Notes: generated by a model from the sequence alone, not told the origin. Shown: positions 47,080 through 59,126, counted from the first letter of the stretch. The stretch is DNA of 64,000 nucleotides from Reticulitermes lucifugus (GCA_026260175.1 JAKCWW010000111.1:60845-124844), one strand, 5' to 3'. A program made the numbers and translations.

Positions 47080-48440
47080 AAGTACGAAATGTCAAACACA
47101 AATCTCAGTAGAAGCACACTGGGTGAACGTACATGCGACACAGACAAGGATATGAAGATTAATTGGTATCGAGTAATAACATTTTTCAGGCCTATTAGAG
47201 AGGAGTGTTTGAAAACACAGACCTTAAAGATACAGCTCGGCCTACAGTGTATATTCGCGGTTGTAATTCAAATCTTATTATCAATGAAGAAATTCGGACG
47301 AAATCCCTATGCACAGAAATGCTAGTGGAGAAGTTCTTTTTCGTGGACCAGAAAATTGACTAAAATGGATAAGAACTTTAACTTAAAAGAGCTGTGTACC
47401 TTGTGACTGACGGAGCTCCTGAGATAGCGAGTCTTTAAAAAGCAAATCTTAAAAAAATAAATAAAATTCGGCACTAATTTTCACACTTTTTATTGTACAG
47501 TATGACAGTAATTTTGGTGTAGAAAAATACTAAGATTGGAACTTATTTTAAAAAGAGTTTGTGTCGATCGTTAACTGCAGTCGTGCTTGCGAGATATATT
47601 TGTAAATTCGACAGCTTGCTTGTTTTCTTCTCGATAATGACAGTGAATGAAAACGTTTGCCACATTACACTGAAATTTGTTGGTTACCCTGCCACGAGAT
47701 GTAGGAAATATTTTATGGTTGGATAACTGGAATTATTATACTTTGGGAAATAAGATAACAAAATTTTAGGGACACGGCAACGAGATCTGGCATTTTCATT
47801 TGACGTGACAGCGCATCAAAGTGAGTTAGACAGACATTACAAGGAAGAGACAATTAAATAACATCATTTCATTGGAGGGTAAAAAATTTTCATATAAATC
47901 TTCAGCTCTAGGAAACGCAAATAATAATGAAGATTTAATGAATTCTGATATGAGGAAATGACTTAAACTGCCGAAGTCAAAATTACAATTTAAATGGTAT
48001 TTAGAAGGAACGGATACGTGAGAAGTAAATCTGAAAGTGGAAATGAAGGATTTAAGCCTTGTGAAATTAAATTTCCAACATTCACTGCATCATATTTTGA
48101 TACTGCCAAAGCAGACAAAGATTTTTATGCACAAATGAATTGATAAAGCCGCTATGTTATTCATTGCTGAAAAAATACACATAGTCGCGCTGGAGTGATA
48201 AGTTTTTACACCTACTTATATTAGCACGAATTTCCCAGAAGTCGCTTACCAAATATGTGCAACGTTTGGGAGCACATATATATGTGAAAAATGTTTTACT
48301 CGTGTAAGAAACCAAAACCTCCTATCGATCCCCATTAACAGACACATGTTTGTCATTAATAATGAAAAGGCACCAACGTAAACTTTAAACCTGACACGAA
48401 TAAGCTAAGCTCAAATAAAAGGAACCAAGTTTCTGGAAAA
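47080..48440 (+). pseudogene. hAT transposase remnant (GTF2IRD2/ZBED-like), longest copy
   Basis: Remnants follow family order across 1.3 kb. LSRSTLGERTCDTDKDMK (in the frame 47017-47325) matches the LSR.TV.RRI.D...D segment. After a frameshift, VFENTDLKDTARPTVYIRG and CNSNLIINEE (from about 47214) match DESTD..DTAQL.IFIRGxD. After stops, VYLVTDGAPEIASL (about 47395-47440) is the TDGAP motif. Near the end, NFPEVAYQICATFGSTYIC and EKCFTRVRN (48229-48305) match the C-terminal FGSTYxCExxFSxMK signature, then a LKPDTNK-like segment. Several stops and frameshifts make it dead. It is the same family as 5505-5790. No terminal repeats were found. Confidence 0.8.
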
Positions 48441-48583
48441 TCTTCCGATTAGAGGTGAGATATTAGAACACGACTGGATAAAGTAATGTAAAATTCTTTC
48501 AGATTTAGATTTGCACTTAACAAAAGGTTATTTATTTACGGTATTTATGGCCTTATTTTATTCTTACAGTATTGTAATATGTT

Positions 48584-48623
48584 CCCTATTATTATTATTA
48601 TTATTGTTATTATTATTATTCCT
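48584..48623. repeat. (ATT)n microsatellite
   Basis: Uninterrupted and GTT-interrupted ATT units. Confidence 0.85.
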
Positions 48624-48984
48624 TTCTTAATTTTGCTACCCAGACTCAAACTACTTAGCTCACAGCGGCCCCTCACCAAAGAGCATTACGCTCCTGACAA
48701 AACTGATATAAATTCAGTTCCTACTTCACAGAGAACTGAGTCCATCTGTAATATAAATAAAATCCAATGAGTGCTCTTTGGCGAAATGATATACGTTTGT
48801 TAAAGAATCATAAGAAAGGACAAAACACAATGTGTGGACAACATGCATAAATTCTTAATTTTAAACCTGTGGTAAATATAGCTAAATCCGTGCTTGAAAA
48901 GTTACATCATGTTTCAAGGTAGACCTCTTACTACGAAATATCAAAACAGTATACAAGTATCGGTTATACCCACATAAAGGTGTG

Positions 48985-49030
48985 TACAATGTGCAGCGGT
49001 TCGAACCCAAAATCTAGAAAACTCTGAATC
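48985..49030 (-). repeat. Isolated B-box-like tRNA scrap
   Basis: On the minus strand, GGGTTCGAACCGCTGCACAT (around 48995-49014) has a near-consensus B box, but no A box or acceptor pairing is visible. It is probably a SINE fragment. Confidence 0.3.
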
Positions 49031-50890
49031 CTGTGTAGATAAAATTACGTCCCAGTGTTTCCTTATGGACTCAGCCATGAAGACGTATGCGGCCGAATTG
49101 AAGAAATAGGGAGCATGCGTAAATCTGTATGACGGCTAGGCTAAAGGCTGAATGACATGACGAATTTATTTTCGACCCTAGACAGGAGTAAGGATTTTAT
49201 GAAGCTAACTCGCGGAACAAATGACACTTCTGCCTTTTAGTTGGCAGATGCCCTTAGAGCGGTTATCCTGGATGAGGTTTTTCGTTTATTTTACTCATTC
49301 TCTTTAACGAATGACAGTATTTTCGCTCAATAGGACACAGCTTTCCTCTACAGACTTTCCAATTCATTATTCACTATCAACAAATCATTCGACGTTATAT
49401 TGTCCCGGTCACTGACAGCTTTCATAAATAAACTGAAAACAGATTACAAGTATAAAAAATCCATGCATTCTTAACTTTGGTACTAGTTTCAGGCGAGTGG
49501 CAAGCCTCACGCCTTGGTTGCTTTATCCCGCTTCCAGCACCCAAAGGAAAGAAGCTGTTTGGACATCATAGGTGGTTTGAAGCCCAAGTAGAAGAGAAAA
49601 GGGTGTCTTCGCCGAGAATCCAACTCCGATTCTCATGGATGTGAAGTAATCTAACTGCACTAATAACAAAGCAAGCTATTGGATACAATAGACATGTTTT
49701 TTCATCAATAAATTTCAATGTACGCTTTACATGTGGAGTTGCTGACACTTTGCAATAAATAATGGACTTGCAGTGTTTTTAATTTGAGGTGAGAAATTAA
49801 ATATTGTACATTATGTACACGAATACAGATACACTTACACATATCTGGATTGACCTTATATTAAAATATAACAGAGCATAGGTATTCAGCCCAGCATACG
49901 TAAGGCATTAGTGAAGCAGACACCTGGAAGATGGACAAGGTGGCTCGTAGGACCGCCAAGGAACAAAAAAATGTAGCACAGAGCAGCGCGGTCCAGCGAC
50001 CTTGCTGCAACAGCAGCCGGTCAACAACAACCTCACGCACTTGAATTATTCGGTCAGCGGACTTACCACTATAGAAAACTGGTTCCGCAAGTATGTTAAG
50101 ACATGCTCGAAGCTACACTACACGGCTTGGCCAGTGAACAGGTGCGCGCGGGTTGAGATTACGTAGTGTATCGCAAACCGGGATGGACACTTGCTCGCGG
50201 CACAGCGCGTTTCCTCTCTTATACTTGAGTAAAAGCACTCTGGCGATTCGCAAAGAAAGGTTTTAGAAACAGAGCTTCGACATGTGAACTGGTGACAGAA
50301 TCTAATTTCGGTTAAAATCGGACACCAATAACGCACACTTTACATGAAGAGCTACAAGCTTTCGTGACCGAATCTCGAGCGTAACTCGCTACAAATTTGT
50401 CAGCGCGAAAATTATTTTGAAAACAAATTTTACATAAAATCAAACAAAACAAGGATATAATGTCAAACACACTCTTTACCTAGCTGTTATAATTTCAAGC
50501 TAGTTATACAAAAGCGATTCTGCGTCATTTCTTGAGTAGAGAGCCACTGATTTGATTTTGAATAGATTTTATACTGGAGGTCAGCCCCACCTGTTAGATA
50601 CTATTTATAAGACGGAATGAAGTTCAGCATTTACGAATTTAAAATGTGGAGACAAACCAGAGAGAAAGCAACAAATTTGTTTTTCTATACGTAAGCCTAC
50701 ATTTTACCTTAAGCACTAACGTATCTCCAAAATCGTTCATGTGTCAGTTTTGTAATTTTGTACCCCCTCGCTTGAATAATTTCGTTTTTGGGTGAAGTAA
50801 TTTTATTTTGTGTTCTCTGATCTACTGTTACAAGGTTAAAAAATTCGTTAGCAGAAACCACCTCCGTAACTTAGAGCCCGAATACACGGA
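49030..50890. other. No recognised gene
   Basis: A locally GC-richer stretch (49910-50220) has no motif. Frames at 49566-49748 and 50118-50336 (minus) are unrecognised. Confidence 0.4.
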
Positions 50891-50907
50891 TGCTTACATG
50901 GAGAAAC

Positions 50908-50946
50908 TTCGAAGAAGGAGAAGAAAGGAGGAGGAAGAGGAGGATA
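50908..50946. repeat. Purine-rich GGA/GAA tract
   Basis: About 39 bases almost purely purine, directly before the SINE at 50950. Confidence 0.8.
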
Positions 50947-50949
50947 AGC

Positions 50950-51265
50950 CCTTTAAAACTTCAGTTAGAGCCAGGATAGCATAATCAGCATAGTAATTAG
51001 CCCAGGGTTGGATAACTGAAAAATTTTGATTCAATTCCCAACAGCGGCAAGAAACTCTTCCCTCCTGGAAAGTTTCCAGATCATTTCTGAGGCCCACTGA
51101 GCCTCCTATTCAATGGGTATCCATGGCGGCTCTCCAGGGGGTAAGGTGGCCTGGACGTCAGGCTGACAAATTACAGCCAACCTGTGCTGATGTTAAGGAT
51201 AAGTGAAGCCATATTTCCGTTCCCTATTGGCCTCACAGAGTACATAAGACAATTTTGACTTTACT
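50950..51265 (+). mobile_element. SINE family A, near full length, diverged
   Basis: A tRNA-like head (CAGCATAGTAATTAGCCCAG, then TTTTGATTCAATTCCCAACA as the decayed B-box region) is followed by AGTTTCCAGATCATTTCTGA, CCTATTCAATGGGTATCCAT, CTCTCCAGGGGGTAAGGTGG, CCTGGACGTCAGGCTGAC, CTGTGCTGATGTTAAGGAT and CATATTTCCGTTCCCTATTG. Confidence 0.7.
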
Positions 51266-51737
51266 CTTACAGTTATTAATATCGTGCTTTCTCACACGAT
51301 AAGCTTGCTTACTTTAGTGTGATCCACCCCTCTACGTCACTTTGCAACCACAATTTAACTTACGTACACTGTGAACTTCAAGAAACATGTTGCACAGACG
51401 CTGCATTTATACTGGCAATGAGATAATAACTTGGTAGTACGTATATTAATGTGAAATAAGCCGTGTTGCTCTATAAATAAGGTACAAATCTTTCGGCGAA
51501 ATTGGACACTGCAATACTAACTTAAGCATACTGATGTTTATTCATCTCATTTTCTGCTGCCGTTCATAACTACAAGCTGACATACATAACGAAGATACAA
51601 GTGAGTATAACAACAGAACCCTAAGCATTGATTTTCTGTGTAGTCTATAGGGAATGTGGTCGCCAGTGTTTCAGTTCTAGAGACAGACGTGGTTAAAAGG
51701 CTTGTGTGTCGAGAATCTGATGGGGCATGAGTTTTCA

Positions 51738-51907
51738 GGTGTGTGTGTGTGTGTGTGTGTCTGTGTGTGTGTGTATGTATGTATGTATGTATGTATGTAT
51801 GTATGTATGTATGTATGTATGTATNNNNNNNNNNNNNNNNNNNNNNNNNNNNNNNNNNNNNNNNNNNNNNNNNNGTGTGTGTGTATGTATGTATGTATGT
51901 ATGTATG

Positions 51908-51937
<30 letters not shown>
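51738..51937. repeat. (GT)n / (GTAT)n microsatellite with assembly gap
   Basis: GT dinucleotides (51738-51772) lead into GTAT tetramers (to 51824), then 50 N (51825-51874), then GT and GTAT units again to 51937. The five open frames reported through it are repeat translations (YVCM or IHTY). The true length is unknown because of the gap. Confidence 0.95.
51825..51874. other. Assembly gap, 50 N
   Basis: Fifty undetermined bases inside the microsatellite. The round number suggests a placeholder, not a measured size. Confidence 0.95.
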
Positions 51938-51938
<1 letters not shown>

Positions 51939-51939
51939 T

Positions 51940-53040
51940 TGCAACCTATCAGCGACAACAGAACAAACGTCAGATGCAGTGACATAAAATACGTATTAGG
52001 TACAGCAAAGTAGTGTGCTGGTGCTACGCAAGTTACCACACCTCACACCCATACAGAACAACAGGTAAATCTGTGGTCTTTCAGTCTTCTGCTCTGCAGG
52101 TACAAGGGAGACTGTAAGACTGAATGGTAATATTGGTACCCCCAAATTCACCTGCTCGTAACTTCAGTCATGTGTTATTTTCATCCGCTAAGAACATCAC
52201 AATGGAATGGAAACTTTACGACCTATTTGGGAAGATCCCAGGATCGATTGTTTTCAGATTCTTACCTATTTAACATGTAGACCTATTATCAACTTTTCAT
52301 ATCATGCGACGCTATATAAGCAATAAAATTAAAACAGCATCGTCAACAAAATCATGGAAACAACATAAAGAGAAGAAAAATAGATGGGGGGTGTTCAGTG
52401 CTGGACTTAAGAGGAAGTAACAGAATGGAGAAAACTATGTAATGTGGAGTTTCGATAAACAGTACTTCCAACGTTTTATCGAAAATTATTAGTGTGGTCA
52501 AGTCAAAGAGGGTAGGATATGCTGGCATGCAACATGCATCAGAAAGAAGAGAAATTCATTAACACGTTTGGTATAAAACCCGAAGGAAGGAAATTGCTTA
52601 GAACATATAGGCCAATATTGAATTGAGTCTTACAGGAATAAAATGGGAGGGGATACACTGAACTGATTTGACTCAGAACTGATACAACAAGCCGGCTCTT
52701 CTGAATATGGTAATGAACCTTCGAGTTTCACAAAACGTAGGGAATTTCTTGACTAGCAGATATTCAGCTCCTCAAAAAAATACCCTGCCTCTTGGATTAA
52801 AACTACTTAGTTGAATTCACAAATGGCACGTAGAGCATCAGGTGCAACTGCAAGAGTATGGGGTAATTATTGTACTCAGCAATGTTCCCATAAAATGCCA
52901 TCTACGAAATGTTAGTAAACACTGGTCATTTAATCACAATGGGAAGATAGTGAACAACTTATAAAATGTGCACAGAACATCTACTACATCCTAGCGTAAT
53001 ACCTTTTTGCGGTACATTACCTAAACCTTAACATTTGTAA
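51940..53040. other. No recognised feature
   Basis: AT-rich, with no frame or repeat recognised. Confidence 0.4.
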
Positions 53041-53043
53041 GTT

Positions 53044-53110
53044 TATATTTCAGAGTATACAGTCATACACAATCAAAATATGGCTGTATGACCGTATACT
53101 GTGAAATATA
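53044..53110. ncRNA. Strong 26-bp hairpin, precursor-like
   Basis: Arm 1 53044-53069 (TATATTTCAGAGTATACAGT on) pairs with arm 2 53085-53110 at 24 of 26 positions around a 15-base loop. The two mismatches are G-G and A-C. Size and shape fit a microRNA-like hairpin or a fold-back remnant; the sequence alone cannot separate these. Confidence 0.45.
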
Positions 53111-54437
53111 TACTTGATCGATAACATAACGGGGATGAATCATCTTAAGATTCTTAACATATGCGGCACAGTGTATTGGATAAACAATGTATGTTTTATC
53201 TCTCTCTACAAATGTTGCCCCTTTTTACTCTGTTAAATATTTAGCGAATTAGTCTCGGGATGCAACAAGAAATGCAAGTAAAATCTTTAGTTAAGTGGCC
53301 GTTACTACTGTCCAAGTTTAAGCAAAATTTAATCAAATTAAATTTAATATAACTACAGAAAGAAATTTCAAGAAAACTAGTAGTGCTTCTAGATTTGTTC
53401 CAACCAGACCGACATAGCGAAGCCAGCATGTGCATATTTGGCCTTTCCGTTACAACTGTGACAGTACATGCTTAACTCCTGCAACAACGTGCACGCAATA
53501 TACATAGAATCTTACCTTTATCCGTCATCATCTTCATAACGGTGAGAGAGGTTGCACAAACCGCTTAATATTTTTAATTTTATTTGGTCATTACGTTCTC
53601 ACTTTCCTCAGTGCGATGAAGATTTTCAAGGCATAAAAACAACAAGGAGCAAAATAGGTGTCACATGTAGTAACCTATGTATATAAAACACTCGTCCAAT
53701 AGACTTAGTCTAGTTCGTTTCCGAAACACTTGTTACGCACTTTTTAAACCAGCTTAATGGGCTAAACCAAATCAATATTGCTGCTGTTACTTAATAAGCA
53801 GTTAGCCTCCTCTTTACAAAATAACTTTATCACTTTCGCATTCGAGAATTAAAGCCGTCTGCTCCTACATTAATTACAGGTACTACCAAATTACAGTAAC
53901 ACACTTCACCAAATACTACATGCAGTCTATCACTCCAGAACAAAATGCCCGTTAATTTCAGACAGTTTTTATAATCGGTATTTTAAGATGGTCGCTATAT
54001 ATAAACTGCCATTAAGCAAACAATAAAGCATCACAGCGCGCTACTGAACAGTATAACCAGACGGTAACGTTTCTGCACTTTCGCTTATGAATGACAGTTG
54101 GGCACAGTCAATCACGTGACCATGATGTATCCGCAGGTGTTACGAGTCTCCTCGCTTACGTAAAAGTATCATAGGTCAGCAGTCTGTGGCCCACAGCACG
54201 CTTTCTTAAAAAGAGAAGAGATGTAGGCCTATATATCATAGCTTGTCACATAACCTATATGACTGTAGGTGAATGACAAAAGAAATACAAGAGTTTAAAT
54301 GAAATATACATACGCACCAAGTTTGTGGTGGGTTATCTTGAGTACTGCTAATACCCTCTTAAAGTTCTCCATTACACGAAATCCTGAGGCATAGTGTGTT
54401 TAAAATCCGTCTTAGTGTTACTCTCCTATCTTCTTCT

Positions 54438-54700
54438 TCACCTTCCAACTGAAGGTTTCGCAATAAATTTTTGTGACAAATTACTTGATGCTTCTCGAGC
54501 ACTTTGTTTTCCAACACTCGTTTGTAACGCGTCCTCACTCAAAGCAAAAGACCACGTTTCACGCCCATTCAAAACAAGATATAAATTGTTTTTTATTTTG
54601 TCTTTCCATAAAGTTTTATACCGGAACGTTTTATTTCTCTTCTCCCCCATGAGTGCTACATGTGCTACCCATCTCATTCTTTTCATTTGATCTTCCCGAA
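54438..54700 (-). pseudogene. LINE C-terminal fragments in swapped order
   Basis: The minus frame starts QMKRMRWVAHVALMGEKRN (54633-54690), the RRMRWAGHVARMGEKRN motif of a common insect non-LTR element. About 50 bases later it reads YLVLNGRETWSFALSED (54531-54581), which matches LPVVLYGCETWSLTLREE. After a frameshift it reads RYKRVLENKVLEK, matching RLRVFENKVLRK. In an intact element the GCETW segment lies upstream of RMRW by roughly 60 residues, so the order is reversed here. This implies two insertions or an internal rearrangement. Confidence 0.7.
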
Positions 54701-54999
54701 AAGTTTGGTTAGAAGAGTGATTGCGAATGTGCTAAAAAAAAGTCGGAACTTATCAGCCAAATGATACTTGGGGTAAAATTCTACAGTAATAAAATTCAAA
54801 TAGGTCACTGAATAGAAGAGTAACGTTTACCGCACTATAGTTACAGGACAAGAGGCACTCCCGTATCTGTCTGCACTTATAGAGCGGTGAAACGAATTTA
54901 TAACATTCAATGAATTGTAAAGAACATCTTATGGTTTTGTATTTTCTTCTGCAGTAGATTGATTCCAAGCGTGCTGCATTATATACTTAGAACGCATGT

Positions 55000-56120
55000 T
55001 GAATTTGAAATCATGCCTGCCTGAAACCCTGCTGTTACACCACTTACATTAACTGTGTAATAATAATGGAGCTGTGGGACTCACAACATTAATAATATAC
55101 AGCGTGTGACGCTGGTGTAGCTTTAATGGTCCGCAAGGAGTAGCAAGCTGTTAATGCACTGAGCTCGGTGGTCACAACGCAAGCAAAGATTTCTTTTTGT
55201 TGTCAAAAGTGTCTGACGTTATGTTTCACTAATTTGTTTTTGTTTAACCGGCATTTACTTAAAATTACTGTACGCTTCTCTTCACAGAATCGCTCTAAGG
55301 CCTTGAAAGAATCCTAAATTTATGTTTCTTTAACTGTGAAAGCTGACATAGATCGAAATAGTAGCCTATATAAAAATTACTTCCTCCCTCACAGAAAACA
55401 CAAGACGTCTCCATTACACAGACCAAGAGTTTAATTTTGTTTAGATATTTAGTGTCAGAACCATACAAAGCACAAAAATACACCGTGTGAACAAAAGACA
55501 AATCTTCAACCGTAACGCTGTTGATACCTACCTTATCCTCGGTGCTTTAAAGTATCAAGTCAAGATACACAAACATGTTTGCTTGCTTCATTATTTGAAG
55601 GCATTTTGATAATTTCATCCCCAAATTAATCCTCAGCGCTGTGAAGGACATTTCTTCTAGTAACGAAATAAACATGATAATTAGAGACAATTCGTAAACG
55701 GATATTATAACGTTAGCTCAGATTACGACTTTATCACACGCGCTTAGAGTTACTGTTCTAAGTAACTGGACTAACTAATCAAGAATTCCATCATTTAGCG
55801 TCATTCTTCACAAGCTAACAGTCCCTTAGGCACCACAGAAATGCTTTGCCTTTTACGGCAATCTAAGGTTATCATTTCCCCAAGAGCCCACGACTGGTCC
55901 TTGTTCTAAGCCAGATTATTCCAGTCAATACAGATCAGCCACTAATTTAGGATCCACTTAAATACAGATTGTCCAAACTTCTCTGAAGTCAATTTAGAGT
56001 TACAAAACAAGTTAAGTCTAAACTCAGATTAATCCATTCAATAGAGTCCAGCGTACTAATTTAGGCTTGACTTTAATGCCCAGTTTAACATTGTTATCTA
56101 TAACGTGCATTTTATTATCA
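55000..56120. other. No recognised feature
   Basis: AT-rich. The related blocks GTCCAAACTTCTCTGAAGTC and AAGTCTAAACTCAGATTAAT suggest weak internal repetition (55960-56100) but no defined unit. Confidence 0.35.
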
Positions 56121-56194
56121 AGTTATTGTCTAAAAACTTCCAAAGATATGCACTCTACATTTAATGATTTAAATTTATAACAAACTCACTCTAC

Positions 56195-56241
56195 ATTCCG
56201 ACATGTTTCGGTGGTAGCCACAACCACCATCATCAGGAAAC
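56195..56241 (-). ncRNA. Hammerhead-like motif, cores intact
   Basis: On the minus strand: GTTTC, CTGATGA (56230-56236), extra T, stem II GGTGG/CCACC around TTGTGGCTA, GAAAC, AT, GTC (56200-56202), then GGAAT, which pairs with GTTTC through two G-U pairs. All core positions of the consensus are present, making this and 6484 the best copies. Confidence 0.6.
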
Positions 56242-56710
56242 TTTCACCTTGTAAGCCACAACACCGCCTTTATAAAACACTATTTATCTTGCTATGCACT
56301 GGCAGTAAAATCCACTTCGCGACTTTCATCAATGTAAAACGTGGCAAACACTGGATGTGTTGTTGTGTTGAAATTATTGAACAATAACACATAACACACA
56401 GTAATAGTACAGGGATGTACAAGTTCTGGCAGCGGTTGGCACAATGGCAGTCAAATAATTTACGTTCTAAACGTGTAGCCTCAGTTAAAGATCCAAAGTC
56501 AGGATTAGTCTATGTGTTAATGCGTGTATGTTTACGTGATGCCAGCTGTGTGCGTACTGTGTTGTGTGTTAGTGTTCAGTAATTTCAACACCACTACGCA
56601 TCCAGTGTTTACCAAGTTTTACGTTGAATGTTGTGAAGTGGATTTTACTGCGAGTGCGTAACAAGATAAACAGTGTTTTATAAAGTCTGTGTTCCAGCTT
56701 ACAAGGTGAA

Positions 56711-56756
56711 CGTTCCCTGATGATGCTGGTGGCTGTCACCGGAATTTGTCGGAATG
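56711..56756 (+). ncRNA. Hammerhead-like motif, GAAAC lost
   Basis: CGTTCC (56711-56716) pairs with GGAATG (56751-56756). The core is CTGATGA (56717-56723), then a disrupted stem II (GCTGGTGGCTGTCACC: GGTG/CACC still pairs), GGAATT in place of GAAAC, and GTC (56748-56750). Confidence 0.45.
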
Positions 56757-56999
56757 TAGAGTGAGTTTGTAATAACTTTAAATCATTAAATGTATGGTGC
56801 ATATTGTTGGAAGCTTTTAGATAAAAACTTTAATGCAGAGTGTCCCGAAGTGATATGGAGTCAATTTAAAGTTGTAACACAAGTTAAGCCTAAATATTTT
56901 CAATAAGATGTAAGTATACAGTTATTGCTTTTAGTGTCCTACGCAATACATATTTGCTTTGGGATACTCGGTACAGTACCCCCGTCAACAACTTATTTT

Positions 57000-58860
57000 T
57001 CAAAGTATTCTCTATTCGGCAGGCTTTATTACCAAATCTCTGGTAACTAATCTTTAATGCATGTTTTCCCCTACATCTTCTTTTTCGACATAATCGCATA
57101 TACCTAGCAAGCTATGATTGAGGTAAGCGCTACATAGCATTTACGTTTTTCTGTATTTCTCAGTTACTATGTCCGTTACTGTGTCCGATTTCAACACAAG
57201 CTTACATGCCCCAATAAATTTTGTTTAAAGTTTACAAATATAAAATGTTATGAAAATCTTTTCAGTGGCTCTCGAGTTCTGGCATACCAAGAGACAGACA
57301 GGCAGACATGGCGATACTCAAACGGTCATTTGTAACATTATATTTAGAAGGCCTCTTAACTGCCATACATAGGACTAACAACACAGGAATCGCCTTAATT
57401 GCAGACAGGATGACACCGACTGTAAAAGCCACTCAGTTTCACAAATCCTCACTATCATTTCCTCCAGTAAACGTCTTTAAAAGTTTCTGTCATCATAAGA
57501 TAAAATATATGAGAATGAAACCTCTCTTAGGTTCATTAAATCAGACAATTTTAAACAACAAATTATTTATCTATATAGGTCTTCCGATTTAGGAAGAAAT
57601 CTTGGCTATGCCGTCACATAAAATTATGCTTTATGTGTCGTATTAACATGCATATAAATGTTACATCTTAACAACACATTTTTACAGTATTGGCCATATG
57701 ATATATAACACTATGACTACAGAACCATAGCGTTCAACACAGCTAATATCAAATACAATTTTCGACACGATCCTGAACCCATTCCATCCACAAGATATCC
57801 TCGAAATCCAGGATCTCTAAGACTAATCCTAATACGTTTATGCTATTAACCTAACTTCACTTTCTCTGTTTTCTAAATGTAGGTTTTCCAAGAGGTTTCC
57901 CAATTAGTATCTATTTTGTTCCTCGTTTCCTCATCCTAGGAATATGCCTAGCCCGTCGTAGTTTCTTGTATGTCACTAATCTATCATAAATAGACGACGA
58001 CAGGCCTATCATGTGTCAATATAATGTGGAGCAATTGAGACAGGATTCCCGAAACATTGGAAGACCTGAGTAAGTATACCATATATGTGGTATGATAAAC
58101 ATAACTGACTTTTGCGCCCAATTTGTCAGAGAGTTATTGGTGCACTGCGTTTAACACTTTGAAGGCCGAAGTTCATCTAAATAATATTTGAAAATTAAAT
58201 TCCTTCTCCACAGTAAACAGAGTGCATCTCAATTAAGAAAACACGACTCTCAATTCCCTTCGGAAAAATATTTGTTTTATGTTCCGAAAGTCATAAGAAA
58301 GGTACAAATACACTGTGTAAGAAAGTACAGCATTTCTAATATTATAACTGTTGGTACGTATAGACAAGAGTGCGCGTTGAGGAATTAAGAAGTCTTGCCA
58401 GATGGTTTTGAGGTAAGCAATTATATTTTAAATTTATAAAGGCGTATAGATTATGCGGTTTTGTACTAGAAACCTGGCAGCAGCAATATGATGCATTGTA
58501 AAATAAATGTTTAAAAACGAATGGAGGGAAACTGAATACTGTCTTTAAACTAAAATGTTTCAAGGAGAGCCGCCACTGAACCGTGGAACGGAACTGATCT
58601 CGTGGCAGGCGATTATCGACACCATTATGATCGCCGCCTAACTGGTTGGCCAGCCTGTTACGTTCCACATAGCAGTACACAAAGCCCTAATTCCAGAATA
58701 TTCACACCAATCTGCAGTTGCCTGGTGTCAGGAGCCAGAAGTAAGACATGAGCTTTCAGGTATTCTGGAAGACAAATATAGTGGACAGCCAATGGTAGTT
58801 TCTCGAAAATCTATGCACTGTTTAGAAGTATCCTGAAGAACATTCCATAACACTTTGCCG
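57000..58860. other. No recognised gene
   Basis: Contains GAGACAGACAGGCAGACATG (57290-57310), related to the blocks at 35670 and 43794. Frames at 57308-57592 (plus) and 58342-58680 (minus) are unrecognised. Confidence 0.4.
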
Positions 58861-58864
58861 TCGA

Positions 58865-58985
58865 AGTGTTAGCAGTGCTGCTTCGTATAAGGGAGTTCCC
58901 GGGTTCAAACGTCAGCTCTGAGACCGGATATTCTCCCTGAGAAATTTTGTGGAAAGTGCTGCGGGGTTACCTAAAAAAAGCCAGG
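58865..58985 (+). mobile_element. SINE family B, plus copy
   Basis: Head: AAGTGTTAGCAGTGCTGCTT, then AGTTCCCGGGTTCAAACGTC (B box GGTTCAAACGT, one or two mismatches), then CTCTGAGACCGGATATTCTC and CCTGAGAAATTTTGTGG. This is the best preserved B box of the family here. Confidence 0.65.
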
Positions 58986-59126
58986 ATCTCTTCGCTTTCC
59001 TTTGTATTCTTTCCAACTTATTATTCCGTGATTATCATCGTGTTTGAAGCTATATAATTTTAACTACTAAAAAGTCATTAAAACACATGTACTTCTTTGT
59101 TTTCTGCAAATAAAAAGCCTTTTTTT

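Larger units (their letters stand above)
56129..56823. mobile_element. Inverted pair of Penelope-like terminal repeats
   Basis: Arm 1 (56129-56403) and arm 2 (56555-56823) are reverse complements, roughly 80-85 percent identical by eye, around a 151-base spacer. Shared landmarks read on arm 2 are CAGTAATTTCAACACCACTA, CATCCAGTGTTTACCA, GTTTTATAAAGTCTGTG, CTTACAAGGTGAACGTTCC, CTGATGATG, GGAATGTAGAGTGAGTTTGT and ATTAAATGTATGGTGCATAT. Each arm carries one hammerhead-like core. Tail-to-tail partial copies with such motifs are a known trait of Penelope-like elements. No ORF is retained. Confidence 0.65.

Noticed and set aside
51677-52039. Five overlapping frames with YVCM or IHTY repeats
   Set aside because: Translations of the GTAT microsatellite and of N bases.
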